Origin: a bacterium UBP6_UBA1196
GTDB lineage: Bacteria > UBP6 > UBA1177
DNA length: 19,600 bases
Reading direction: 5' to 3'
Assembly (NCBI GenBank): GCA_002310035.1
Contig: DBYC01000077.1
Coordinates: forward strand, 2,534-22,133
How positions within the stretch are numbered: position 1 is the first letter of the stretch; each line of letters begins with the position of its first letter. Below are positions 1-7,081 of the stretch, piece after piece. The notes beneath the pieces are model-generated. The model had not been told where the DNA came from. It did not search any database and saw only the letters and a list, made by a program, of their open reading frames with translations. Both the position numbers and the translations under genes were made by a program.

Positions 1-98
1 TCAAACTGCCAGTTTATTTTTACTAAATATCCGCGCACTGCCTTTGACGGGATCATCGCGATGATTTCTTCATTTGTCGGGATTTTGCTTTCAGTCAT
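1..98 (-). CDS. Partial CDS of unknown function, 5' end only
   Basis: An ATG at 98-96 opens a frame with no stop to the left edge of the window (32 full codons plus two bases). The peptide begins MTESKIPTNEEIIAMIPSKA and continues to ...KINWQF. An AGAGGG Shine-Dalgarno site overlaps the stop of the upstream WYL regulator, 7 bases before the ATG, and the gap between the two genes is 11 bases. It is therefore probably co-transcribed with the regulator. I do not recognise the family. The position suggests a partner or target of the regulator, but this is inference from spacing only. Confidence 0.65.
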   Translation of the reverse strand, partial: MTESKIPTNEEIIAMIPSKAVRGYLVKINWQF

Positions 99-109
99 TG
101 CGAAGCCCT

Positions 110-1078
110 CTATTTCTTGCAGAACTTTTTATAGAGCGTTCTGATCCTTTCGAGCCACTTTTCGCGCAGAGCCGGCGGAGAGACGATCTCGCTGTCGGGC
201 GAATAAGAGAGGACTCTTGCAAGGATCTCCTTGTCACGGTCGCCGACCGGAAGTGTTATCTCGAGGCATTTTTTCCCGTCGATCACACAGTCGTTGACCT
301 GCTGGTCTTTATGCCATTTCTGGTTTTTGACATAGTAGTATGCCGGTTCGAAAACGCGGATCACCGCCAATGACGAGTGGACCGACTTGAACATTCCGAA
401 AGAGCCGTCAATATATCCGTCAAGCTCACGCTTCGTTACGGGATATTCGAATTTTTCGCTGCTCAATTCGCTTGAAAGGAAGCGCGAAAGAAGAAAAACG
501 CGCAAAGCATTTTTTTTGCGGCAGAAAGCTATCACATACCACTTTCCGAGGTAATTCATAAGTTTCAGCGGCTCGATGACCCTTTCGCTCTCCTCTCCGT
601 CGGCATTCAGATATCTTATAGAAACACACCGTTTCGTCATAAAAGAACCGAGGATATTCCTGAAATCCTTCATATCCATCAGGTCGATATCGGATGAATC
701 GTAGGAAACATGATCCATTATTTCGTCAAAATCGGGCGGGATGTAGCCCGAAATATTCTTCAGGATCTCGTCTGAAATCACCGGAATATAGGGCAGTCCG
801 TCGAGTTTGAGCGACTCGCTGATCCGTTTTACGAAAATGTAGTAAAGAACGGCGTCTTCAAGCGAATCGAAAAGCATGTCGAACGGCGTTTCATAGACAT
901 ATCCGCCGACGCTCTGCCTGTATTTTATCGGCGCGGAAAGAAAGGTGCGCATGTACTCGATGTCGCGCTTGACCGTGTCGATGTGGACTTCAAAGCGGTC
1001 GGAGACCTCTTTTCGCGTGACAAAACCTTTTGTTTTGATCATGTGGTTGATGTAGACAACTCTCTCAAGATTTGACAT
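110..1078 (-). CDS. WYL-domain transcriptional regulator
   Basis: The 322-residue protein has the usual WYL-regulator layout. An N-terminal winged helix-turn-helix (about residues 1-60, with the DeoR/HTH_11-like pattern TRKEVSDRFEVHIDTVKRDI) is followed by a WYL domain at about 140-205 (KWYVIAF at 179-185, then the basic/aromatic stretch RVFLLSRF) and a C-terminal WCX-like extension. Members of this family bind DNA through the HTH, and the WYL domain is thought to sense a ligand, often nucleic acid or a nucleotide. A strong GGGAGG site lies 4-5 bases before the ATG. The gene is 87 bases downstream of holA in the same direction, and that gap contains a 6-bp inverted repeat that could be its own operator. 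The next gene starts 11 bases after its stop. Ligand and targets cannot be read from the sequence. Confidence 0.9.
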   Translation of the reverse strand: MSNLERVVYINHMIKTKGFVTRKEVSDRFEVHIDTVKRDIEYMRTFLSAPIKYRQSVGGYVYETPFDMLFDSLEDAVLYYIFVKRISESLKLDGLPYIPVISDEILKNISGYIPPDFDEIMDHVSYDSSDIDLMDMKDFRNILGSFMTKRCVSIRYLNADGEESERVIEPLKLMNYLGKWYVIAFCRKKNALRVFLLSRFLSSELSSEKFEYPVTKRELDGYIDGSFGMFKSVHSSLAVIRVFEPAYYYVKNQKWHKDQQVNDCVIDGKKCLEITLPVGDRDKEILARVLSYSPDSEIVSPPALREKWLERIRTLYKKFCKK

Positions 1079-1124
1079 TTTTCCTCCCTAATCATCAAAA
1101 ATCGGCCGCATTTTACGGATGAGG

Positions 1125-1143
1125 TTGGGCGTATAATGCCCAA
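1125..1143. promoter_or_regulatory. Inverted repeat upstream of the WYL regulator gene, candidate operator
   Basis: TTGGGC and GCCCAA form a perfect 6-bp inverted repeat around the 7-base centre GTATAAT, about 50 bases upstream of the WYL regulator start. No T-tract follows on either strand, so a terminator for holA is unlikely. Autoregulators often bind such sites, but I found no convincing -35/-10 pair to anchor it. Confidence 0.3.
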
Positions 1144-1165
1144 GTGGAAGATTTTTGATATTTTT

Positions 1166-2209
1166 TTATCTGAAAAACTCGGCCATAAAGATTTCTATCT
1201 CTTCGGTCGTCGAGGTGAGCTTTGCGTTTTCAGCTCCCTTCATTCCCGTTTCGATCTGCGAGAGCCTGGAAAGCGCGTTTGTTATTTCTCGGTTTTTGTA
1301 TGAATCGACAACTGCCATAGCGTTGTTCCGCATGTAAAAAATGCGTTTTTCCTGCATGTAGGAGAAAAAATCGCCCTGACGGCCTTCGTTTTTCATGATT
1401 TTGCCTGCCAGGAGCGCCTCAAAGTGCTTGAAGAACATCGAAAGCATCACGGAGTTGACCCGCTGCTCAGTCTCAAGAATGATCGTCTCACGATAGAGCC
1501 GGATCGCCTGGGGGATCTGTTTTCTGATCAGAAAATCGAGTATCTTGAAGATCTTCTGCTCGCTCAACTCGTTTAGAAGGGCATCAGCCTCGGAGTAGGA
1601 GACGCTCTGCTTGCCACGGCTCTCAGCGTAAAGACGCAACTTGTCGATTTCATTCGATATATAGAACATGTCGCGGTTGGGCGAATTGAGAAAAAAATTG
1701 TAGATCTCGTCGTCAGCGGTCACAGGCGAGAGCGATTTTTTGATGAATCCCTTCAGTTCGGCGGTCGTGGGCGGCTCGACTTCAAAGTAGTTTTTGTTCA
1801 GCTTTTGAAGCCTCTTGTAGAATTTCGAGCGCTTGTCGATCGAGGTGATGAAGACGATAAGGTAGTTGGCAAATTCGCTCCGGTCGATGTAGGAATCCAG
1901 CGCCTTCTGGTCGCTCTCAGCCAGCTTTTCCGGGAGGTTCAGGAGTACTACCTTGCCTGTGCCGAAAAAGGATATCTCCCGTGCTGCGCCGATAGCCTCG
2001 GAAACCGCGTTCTGCTGGTCGTCCGGGTCGAAGCAGTAGAGTTCTTCGCCTCCGCTTTTGGCTGCGATTTCACGCAGTTCGGTTTTAAAGCACTTGAAGA
2101 TGTAGCGCTCCGGAGTCGAAAAGAAGAAGATCCCCCCGCTCTCCGGCTTGTCAAAATTGACGAACTCTTTTATTGATGGCGGAAAGGCAGACAATTTAAC
2201 TTTCCCCAC
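1166..2209 (-). CDS. holA: DNA polymerase III subunit delta
   Basis: The 347-residue protein matches HolA in length and in overall pattern: an N-terminal region that reads as a nucleotide-binding-like fold without a good Walker A (aspartate-rich FDPDD, then GKVVLLNLPE and YLIVFITSIDKRSKFYK), a lid segment resembling AAA+ proteins (ELKGFIKKSL), the typical helical segment with DMFYISNEIDKLRLYA, and a C-terminal helical collar domain. Delta opens the beta clamp within the clamp-loader complex at the replication fork. The GTG start used here overlaps the preceding gene by 14 bases. A TTG at 2194, one base after the upstream stop and behind a GGGGA-like site, is an alternative that would remove five residues. 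The gene closes the purE-tsaC-trmN6-holA run, so expression is probably coupled to it. The assignment rests on pattern rather than on catalytic residues, which this subunit lacks. Confidence 0.85.
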   Translation of the reverse strand: MGKVKLSAFPPSIKEFVNFDKPESGGIFFFSTPERYIFKCFKTELREIAAKSGGEELYCFDPDDQQNAVSEAIGAAREISFFGTGKVVLLNLPEKLAESDQKALDSYIDRSEFANYLIVFITSIDKRSKFYKRLQKLNKNYFEVEPPTTAELKGFIKKSLSPVTADDEIYNFFLNSPNRDMFYISNEIDKLRLYAESRGKQSVSYSEADALLNELSEQKIFKILDFLIRKQIPQAIRLYRETIILETEQRVNSVMLSMFFKHFEALLAGKIMKNEGRQGDFFSYMQEKRIFYMRNNAMAVVDSYKNREITNALSRLSQIETGMKGAENAKLTSTTEEIEIFMAEFFR

Positions 2210-2951
2210 GGATTTCGTGCATTATTTCTTCTCCTGTCTCTGAATATTCTCCGTTTTCGGCGCGAAGCGTGACAATGCCGCTTTTGGTCGCATAGCTGTT
2301 TTCCTTCTTCGGATTGAAGACAAAATCTGCGGTGAATGTCGAGGGCGCGCTCTTTGCTGTTTCACGGAAAAAGATAATATTCTTAAGATGATAGCCGTGC
2401 TTTGAAGCCGAAGTCAGAGCATACTGGAGCCGCTCTGCCGGATAGACGAGCATGAATCGGCCGTCGACCCTCAGGATCTTTGCGGCATCTGCCATAAAGC
2501 TCTCCAGACTGCCGCAGATCTCGTGTTTTGCGATCGCCTTTTCCGGATCATCGGCAACTCTGCCGTTTGTCTTTTGATGGTATGGCGGATTTGTGAAAAC
2601 AAGGTCGTATTTCGGGTGTTTCTCGTTGCAGAAAATAGAAAAATCGGCAAGGACCGGAGTGAGTGACTCCGAAAGCGAGTTCTCCCTGATATTCTCCTCG
2701 AGCAGCTCGAAGAGCGAGTTCTGGATCTCTATGCAGTCGACAGACGCCTTGAATCCGCGGCGTTTCAGAACTATCGAGACAACGCCTGTGCCGGAGCCGA
2801 TCTCGAGAGCGCGGGAACATGACTCCGGGGCATTCAGAGCCGTAAACCACGACAGAAGCATCGAATCCGAGGTAAAGCGATAGCCTGTGATGCTTTGCCG
2901 AAGGAGTGTGTCTTCGCTGAAAATCCTATTTCGTGAGGTCGCTTTATCCAT
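2196..2951 (-). CDS. trmN6: tRNA1(Val) adenine-N6-methyltransferase-like protein (TrmN6/YfiC family)
   Basis: The 251-residue protein is a Rossmann-fold SAM-dependent methyltransferase. The SAM-binding motif I reads ALEIGSGTGVVSIVL (about residues 48-62), an acidic motif II follows (DCIEIQ), and the catalytic motif IV is VFTNPPYHQ (about 117-125). NPPY is typical of enzymes that methylate the exocyclic N6 of adenine. The N-terminal segment with RQSITGYRFTSDSMLL is characteristic of the COG4123/TrmN6 group, which modifies A37 of tRNA-Val in Escherichia coli. The ATG lies 4 bases after the tsaC stop without a strong Shine-Dalgarno site, which suggests translational coupling. Its place next to tsaC, another A37 tRNA-modification gene, fits the assignment, although the exact substrate is inferred. 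Confidence 0.85.
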   Translation of the reverse strand: MDKATSRNRIFSEDTLLRQSITGYRFTSDSMLLSWFTALNAPESCSRALEIGSGTGVVSIVLKRRGFKASVDCIEIQNSLFELLEENIRENSLSESLTPVLADFSIFCNEKHPKYDLVFTNPPYHQKTNGRVADDPEKAIAKHEICGSLESFMADAAKILRVDGRFMLVYPAERLQYALTSASKHGYHLKNIIFFRETAKSAPSTFTADFVFNPKKENSYATKSGIVTLRAENGEYSETGEEIMHEIRGES

Positions 2952-2955
2952 ATAA

Positions 2956-3588
2956 TTAAAGGACTTTTCTCAGAATATCTTCTTTTTTGATCGCGCCTTC
3001 GCGGAGGATCTCGATGTTGTGGTGGTCGACCTTCACGATCGTTGAGGGAAGGTTTGTCGGCTTTGCCTGATGCTCGATGGAAATAGAATCGTCGCAGATC
3101 AAAACACCGTCGATAAGTCCGTCGAATGTCGAGAAAATCTCGCTGTAGTTCGTTGCCGGCGGTTTCCCCGTGAGGTTGGCGCTCGTGCTGATGATCGGGT
3201 GTCCGACGAGGTCGATGAAGGTGTTGATGAAGGGGTAGGGCGAGCAGCGGATGCCGACAAAGCCCGTTCCGCCGGTGATGACATCGGGGAGTTTTGACTT
3301 GCATTTGTGGACGATCGTCATAGGCCCCGGCCAGAAAAACTTGGCGAGTCTCTGTGCAACCGGAAGGAATCCGTCAATGAGCTCGTCAAGCATCTTTGCA
3401 CGGTTGTTGTTGGAAATTAAGACCGAAAGCGGCTTGTCCGGGCGGATCCCCTTGATCTGCTTGATCCTGAGGATCGCATCCTGCTCGTAGATAATTGTTC
3501 CCAAACCGTAGACCGTTTCGGTCGGATACGCGACAATCTGACCCTTGTTCGCGTTAAAAGCAGCCTCTTCAACCGAAAAAATATCCAT
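2956..3588 (-). CDS. tsaC: L-threonylcarbamoyladenylate synthase (TsaC/Sua5/YwlC family)
   Basis: The protein makes threonylcarbamoyl-AMP from threonine, bicarbonate and ATP, the first step of t6A37 formation in tRNAs reading ANN codons; tRNA-Lys(UUU), encoded at 5629, is such a substrate. Family signatures are clear: YPTETVYGLG near the N terminus, KxIKGIRPDKPLSVLI, FWPGPMTIV, and the STSANLTGKPPATN segment. At 210 residues it is the short TsaC form without the C-terminal Sua5 domain. I chose ATG at 3588 over the upstream GTG at 3600, because GAGG lies 6 bases before this ATG and overlaps the proposed GTG. This start leaves a single base between the purE stop and tsaC, so the two are likely translated in a coupled way. 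Confidence 0.93.
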   Translation of the reverse strand: MDIFSVEEAAFNANKGQIVAYPTETVYGLGTIIYEQDAILRIKQIKGIRPDKPLSVLISNNNRAKMLDELIDGFLPVAQRLAKFFWPGPMTIVHKCKSKLPDVITGGTGFVGIRCSPYPFINTFIDLVGHPIISTSANLTGKPPATNYSEIFSTFDGLIDGVLICDDSISIEHQAKPTNLPSTIVKVDHHNIEILREGAIKKEDILRKVL

Positions 3589-3589
3589 A

Positions 3590-4078
3590 CTAAACCTCAC
3601 TGATAAGATCTTGAATTTTTTGGTCTTTTTTTTCTATTTCCTCAATCATCCGCGCTTTGTAGGCGGAGAGCTTCCCGGCAGTCTCTTCATCGGATGCGGC
3701 AATGATCTGAGCCGCGAAGAGGGCCGCGTTTTTAGCTCCGTCGATAGCCATGCAGGCAACCGGAACGCCGGAGGGCATCTGGACTGTTGCGTAGAGCGAA
3801 TCGACACCGTGAAGGGAACCGGAATCGATCGGGATAGCGATCACTGGTTTTATTGTGTGACCGGCAACGACTCCTGCAAGGTGAGCCGCGGCACCGGCAC
3901 CGACGATAAAGCAGGTCCCGTCAAATTTTTTAACAAGTTCAATGGTTTTTGCCGGACTTCTGTGCGCCGAGCTGACATGGACCTCAAAGTCGATACCGAA
4001 TTCTTTCAGGGTGGAGACAGCCTTTTTCATAATGCCCCAGTCGGAGTCGCTGCCCATGATGATCATAACTTTTTTCAT
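3590..4078 (-). CDS. purE: N5-carboxyaminoimidazole ribonucleotide mutase
   Basis: PurE (162 residues, normal length) moves the carboxyl group of N5-CAIR to carbon 4 in de novo purine synthesis in the cytoplasm. The phosphate-binding loop GSDSDWGIM (about 9-17), the SAHRSP motif with catalytic histidine 39, the GAGAAAHLAGVVAGHT segment and the substrate-binding run PVIAIPIDSGSLHGVDSLYA are all present, which indicates the bacterial class I enzyme that works with PurK. The ATG overlaps the stop of the upstream secreted-protein gene as ATGA. No purK is in the window; purN sits about 9 kb away in another operon on the other strand. Confidence 0.96.
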   Translation of the reverse strand: MKKVMIIMGSDSDWGIMKKAVSTLKEFGIDFEVHVSSAHRSPAKTIELVKKFDGTCFIVGAGAAAHLAGVVAGHTIKPVIAIPIDSGSLHGVDSLYATVQMPSGVPVACMAIDGAKNAALFAAQIIAASDEETAGKLSAYKARMIEEIEKKDQKIQDLISEV

Positions 4079-4539
4079 TTTGCCTCACTATTGTTCAGTG
4101 CGTTTACCAGGTTGAACGAATTGTTTAGTTCATCTATCTTTTGAAGTGATTCGTCAATGCACTTTTTGACTGCGTTCATGTTTGCCGGAGTCTGCGAGCG
4201 CGAAAAGATCTTAACGTTTCTCGAGCATCCGAGAAGGAGATCCGTCACATCGTAGATCTTTTTGCTCATTGCGTCCGGAGTCGTGTTTTTCAGCTGCTGG
4301 ATCTGTTTCCCGTTTTTCAGGGTGGACTCGACCTCCTTCAGGATCGCGTCGGTGTAGTCGGGATCGACGGCTTTGGCTGCCGCAAGGCTCATCGAGAGCG
4401 TGACCAGACGATAGGCAAGCGACAACTCGCCGATTGCAAGCGCCTGGGTCTTGGAAGCGAGCAGTTTTTCGTTTGCGGCATCTGCCGAAACAATAAATGT
4501 AAAAGATAAAATTAATAAGGATAGGAAGAATTTTTTCAT
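4075..4539 (-). CDS. Small secreted protein of unknown function, operon leader
   Basis: The true start is ATG at 4539, preceded by GGAGG six bases upstream and by a consensus promoter at 4562-4590; the longer open frame reaching 4902 is antisense noise over malG's coding frame. The 154-residue product starts with a clear Sec signal peptide (MKKFFLSLLILSFTFIVSADA, cleavage after about residue 21). The mature part (about 133 residues) looks almost wholly helical, with leucine/alanine-rich segments, two cysteines and asparagine-rich helices near the end, and no motif I know. Its stop overlaps the purE start by 4 bases. Why a secreted protein leads an operon of purine, tRNA-modification and replication genes is unclear. 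Confidence 0.85.
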   Translation of the reverse strand: MKKFFLSLLILSFTFIVSADAANEKLLASKTQALAIGELSLAYRLVTLSMSLAAAKAVDPDYTDAILKEVESTLKNGKQIQQLKNTTPDAMSKKIYDVTDLLLGCSRNVKIFSRSQTPANMNAVKKCIDESLQKIDELNNSFNLVNALNNSEAK

Positions 4540-4561
4540 AGCCAACCTCCCAAATGCGGTG

Positions 4562-4590
4562 ATTATAGTTTTCAGAGTGCGGATTGTCAA
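4562..4590 (-). promoter_or_regulatory. Sigma-70 consensus promoter for the secreted protein-purE-tsaC-trmN6-holA operon
   Basis: On the minus strand TTGACA (4590-4585) and TATAAT (4567-4562) are both exact consensus hexamers, separated by 17 bases. Transcription would start near 4555, leaving a leader of only about 15 bases that contains the GGAGG ribosome-binding site at 4550-4546. The arrangement predicts strong expression with little room for leader-based control. Confidence 0.85.
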
Positions 4591-4607
4591 AAAGCCGGAC
4601 TTTTGAA

Positions 4608-5462
4608 TCAGCCCTTTACGCCGCCGGCAGTGAGTCCGCCGATGAGATTTTTCTGCAGGACGAAGAACAAAATCATGACCGGAAGCGAGACGATTATCGC
4701 TCCTGCCGCGAAGTGGCCCCACTCGGTAGAGAAGCTTCCGACGTAGTTCTGGAGCGTTACCGGGAGCGTGAAAGCGCGTTCGTTGCCGAGAAACGTCGCA
4801 GCCAGAATGAATTCGTTCCAGGCCGTCATGAAGCTGAAGAGCGCAGTAACGACGATCGCGGGCTTTGCGAGCGGCATGATAATTTTGTAGAAGATCATCC
4901 ACTGGGTCGCGCCGTCGATCAGCGCAGCCTCTTCAAGATCCTTCGGGATCGTGTCGAAGTAACCCTTAAGCATCCAGACGCAGAAGGGGATCGCCGTGGT
5001 CGAGTAGACCAGCACGAGACCTGCGATGCTGTTGAGGAGTCCGAGCTTGTCGAGAAGGATGTAGAGCGGGATCGCCATGACGACGCCGGGGAACATCTGG
5101 CTGACGAGGAACATCTTCATCCCGAGCTTTTTGCCTGGAAATTCAAATCGCGAAAAGGCGTAGCCTGCAGTGGTCGCAAGGGTTATCCCGAGAAGTGTCG
5201 TCGCAGCCGAAATGACGACGCTGTTCAGGAACTGTCTGCCGAAGAGCCAGCCTCCGGCCGAGTCTTTGGTGAAGATGACATCCTTGAAATTTCCGAGATA
5301 AAATTCTGTCGGGAAGGGATTCGCCGAGAGCGAAAAGCCCTGGCTCGGGCTCAGCGCCATTTTTATGACCCAGAGCACCGGATAGAGAACGATCCCGCAG
5401 ATAACGATCAGCGAAACATGCATCAGAATTGCCTTTGTCCACGAAATTTTTTCCTTTGCCAT
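4608..5462 (-). CDS. malG: Sugar ABC transporter permease, MalG family
   Basis: The 284-residue protein is an inner-membrane permease of the carbohydrate-uptake (CUT1) ABC family. It has about six hydrophobic segments (first at about 12-33, last at about 255-275) and the ATPase-contacting EAA loop at 178-200 (EEAALIDGATQWMIFYKIIMP). The C-terminal LTAGGVKG is the same as that of E. coli MalG, which supports a maltose-type or related substrate. ATG at 5462 was chosen because a GGGGGAAGAG site precedes it; the longer open frame adds 38 unlikely residues. MalG normally works with MalF, a substrate-binding protein and an ATPase, but none is adjacent: downstream is the secreted-protein operon with its own promoter, and upstream are divergent tRNA genes. 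I saw no convincing promoter for it and no intrinsic terminator after it. Confidence 0.9.
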   Translation of the reverse strand: MAKEKISWTKAILMHVSLIVICGIVLYPVLWVIKMALSPSQGFSLSANPFPTEFYLGNFKDVIFTKDSAGGWLFGRQFLNSVVISAATTLLGITLATTAGYAFSRFEFPGKKLGMKMFLVSQMFPGVVMAIPLYILLDKLGLLNSIAGLVLVYSTTAIPFCVWMLKGYFDTIPKDLEEAALIDGATQWMIFYKIIMPLAKPAIVVTALFSFMTAWNEFILAATFLGNERAFTLPVTLQNYVGSFSTEWGHFAAGAIIVSLPVMILFFVLQKNLIGGLTAGGVKG

Positions 5463-5557
5463 AGCTCTTCCCCCAAAATTTGTCTCTGCAGAGCAGCTTT
5501 CAGAACGCATAAAGATAGCGTCAAACCTTAAAAAGTAAAAAAAACGGGGTAAAAAAG

Positions 5558-5585
5558 TTGACAACGGCATTTTCACAAGTAAATA
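5558..5585 (+). promoter_or_regulatory. Candidate promoter for the tRNA-Lys/tRNA-Glu unit
   Basis: An exact TTGACA at 5558-5563 is followed after 16 bases by TAAATA at 5580-5585, a poor -10 match (3 of 6). Transcription would start about 35 bases before tRNA-Lys. The -35 is convincing; the -10 is the weak part of the call. Confidence 0.45.
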
Positions 5586-5628
5586 AACCGCCGCTTTTTT
5601 GTTTTTTATAAATTGATTTTCTCTGAAT

Positions 5629-5704
5629 GGGTCGGTAGCTCAGATGGAAGAGCATCTGACTTTTAATCAGGGGGTCGCGGGTCCGAGTCCCGCCCGACCC
5701 ACCA
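5629..5704 (+). tRNA. tRNA-Lys (anticodon UUU)
   Basis: A full cloverleaf of 76 bases with encoded CCA. The acceptor stem GGGTCGG pairs with CCGACCC, the D arm is GCTC...GAGC, the anticodon stem TCTGA/TCAGG encloses loop CTTTTAA with anticodon TTT at 5662-5664, and the T arm is GCGGG-TCCGAGT-CCCGC. It reads AAA/AAG codons and is a predicted substrate for t6A37 modification, whose first enzyme (TsaC) is encoded upstream in the window. Confidence 0.97.
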
Positions 5705-5721
5705 TTCAGTCTTTTTTGTGC

Positions 5722-5796
5722 GACCTTTTCGTCTAGTGGTTAGGACATCGGCCTTTCACGCCGGTAACGGGGGTTCGAGCCCCCCAAAGGTCGCCA
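5722..5796 (+). tRNA. tRNA-Glu (anticodon UUC)
   Basis: A 75-base cloverleaf with encoded CCA. The acceptor GACCTTT pairs with AAAGGTC, the discriminator is G, the anticodon stem TCGGC/GCCGG encloses loop CTTTCAC with anticodon TTC at 5755-5757, and the T arm is GGGGG-TTCGAGC-CCCCC. It lies 17 bases after tRNA-Lys, so both are likely cut from one transcript. A run of seven T follows directly (5797-5803) and could give partial termination before the rsmB-like gene. Confidence 0.97.
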
Positions 5797-5820
5797 TTTT
5801 TTTATAAATCGCGGACATTT

Positions 5821-7011
5821 ATGAGATTCAATCGCTTTCTGAAGGATAATTTGAACGATGCAGTGCGTCTTTTTGACCCGTCTCGGAAGGCAGATCTCTT
5901 TTTAAAGTCTTTTTGCAGTGAAAGACGGATCGGAAAGCGTGACAGAGTCTGGCTCGGAGACCGCTTTTTCTTTTATCAGAGGCACAGGCTCTTTTTCGAC
6001 CGTCTGGCCGGCGGATCTGATGAACTTGCTGAAATTATTGCTAAATTTTACGAGAACGAACTTGATGAAAGTTTGAGCGCCAGAATCGAAAAGCTCAAGG
6101 GATCGGGCGAGTTCGATGCTCTTTTCAACCGCTCGTTTCCGCAGTTTCTGGCTGAAAGGATCGGATCGCGCTTCGGGGAGAGCGCATTTTTGTGGTTCAA
6201 CTCGAAGCCAGCGGTGCATATCCGCGTAAATATTGCAAAAACTTCTGTCGTGGAGGTGATGCGGATGCTTGAGAGCGAAGGCTTCTCCAGCGTTCAAAGC
6301 CCGCTCTCGCCGTGCGGCCTGATTTTGGATCAGACGCAGAAAAGTTTAAAAAATTCAGCGTGTTACAATGAAGGTCTTATCGAGCTCCAGGATGAGTCGA
6401 GCCAGCTTGTTGCCTGTCTTGTAAACCCTGAGACCGGGAATCTTTTTGATGCATGTGCGGGCGGCGGAGGAAAGTCGCTGGCTGTAGCGTCGCTCTTTCC
6501 GGGGATAAAGATCACCGCCTCCGACAACCGGACCTTTCTTTTTGACGAGATCGAATCGAGAGCTGCACGCGCCGGAGCCGATATTGCGGCAAAACCGTTT
6601 GCGTCGGTCGAAAAGCTGAAGTTTGACACCGTCCTGGTCGATGCTCCCTGCAGCGGGAGCGGGGTAATCAGACGGAATCCCGCGGACAGGTGGCATATTT
6701 CTGCCGGATCTGTTGCGGAACTCGGCAGGCTGCAGCTTGAACTTCTGACCGGATTTTCGAAGCTCGTTGCGGCAAAAGGCGAGCTGATTTACGCCACCTG
6801 CAGTTTCCTTGAGGATGAGAACGAACGAGTGATCGAACGTTTTCTTAAGGAAAATCCCTGGTTTGAGCTTCTCCCGGCGGCTGAAAGACTGAAATGCAAT
6901 CTTCCGGCCGGCACGGAATTTTCGGATGTCGTTGAGGGCGATTTTTACCGGGTAGCCCCGTTTCACGAGCGCGATATCCTTTTCGGAGCGCTGCTGAGGC
7001 GAAATTTTTAG
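5821..7011 (+). CDS. rsmB: RsmB/NOP-family RNA cytosine-C5 methyltransferase
   Basis: The 396-residue protein belongs to the family that methylates cytosine C5 in RNA; RsmB acts on C967 of 16S rRNA. Motif I is FDACAGGGGKSLAVASL (about 209-225). Motif IV is DAPCSGSG with Cys277, and motif VI is YATCSF with Cys327; these two cysteines are the resolving and catalytic pair of RNA m5C enzymes. The first 120 residues would correspond to the NusB-like or N-terminal RNA-binding part, but the similarity is weak there, so another RNA target remains possible. The gene begins 24 bases after tRNA-Glu with no clear Shine-Dalgarno site, and may be read through from the tRNA promoter. Confidence 0.85.
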   Translation: MRFNRFLKDNLNDAVRLFDPSRKADLFLKSFCSERRIGKRDRVWLGDRFFFYQRHRLFFDRLAGGSDELAEIIAKFYENELDESLSARIEKLKGSGEFDALFNRSFPQFLAERIGSRFGESAFLWFNSKPAVHIRVNIAKTSVVEVMRMLESEGFSSVQSPLSPCGLILDQTQKSLKNSACYNEGLIELQDESSQLVACLVNPETGNLFDACAGGGGKSLAVASLFPGIKITASDNRTFLFDEIESRAARAGADIAAKPFASVEKLKFDTVLVDAPCSGSGVIRRNPADRWHISAGSVAELGRLQLELLTGFSKLVAAKGELIYATCSFLEDENERVIERFLKENPWFELLPAAERLKCNLPAGTEFSDVVEGDFYRVAPFHERDILFGALLRRNF

Positions 7012-7030
7012 CCCTCTTTTCTCTACTTTA

Positions 7031-7059
7031 CTTTCAAAATTGCGGTTATTCTGTATAGT
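7031..7059 (+). promoter_or_regulatory. Candidate promoter for the prenyltransferase-trpS operon
   Basis: TATAGT at 7054-7059 is a 5 of 6 match to the -10 box, about 23 bases before the prenyltransferase start. The best -35 at a 17-base spacing is CTTTCA (7031-7036), which is weak. It is the only plausible site in the 70-base gap after the rsmB-like gene. Confidence 0.4.
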
Positions 7060-7081
7060 TCACGCGTACAAAGGGGGTAGT

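Noticed and set aside
3545..4144. Plus-strand open frame of 199 codons opposite purE and tsaC.
   Set aside because: It overlaps two well-identified enzymes on the minus strand and has no homologous motif of its own.
4590..4607. Hairpin AAAAG/CTTTT just after malG as a terminator.
   Set aside because: The stem is only five A+T-rich pairs, and the sequence lies immediately before the consensus promoter of the next operon.
4540..4902. N-terminal extension of the small secreted protein to 275 residues.
   Set aside because: The added 121 residues are out-of-frame antisense to nothing useful, cover the consensus promoter and part of malG in another frame, and would bury the signal peptide internally.
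4584..5531. Plus-strand open frame of 315 codons opposite malG.
   Set aside because: The sequence is rich in Arg, Glu and Asp as expected of an antisense shadow, and the other strand encodes a clear MalG with EAA loop and conserved C terminus.
5463..5628. Promoter for malG on the minus strand.
   Set aside because: TTTGACG and TATCTT-like words occur, but no -35/-10 pair with an acceptable spacer and score was found.
5722..5796. tRNA-Glu as an integration site for a mobile element.
   Set aside because: No integrase gene and no second copy of the tRNA 3' end are present in the window.
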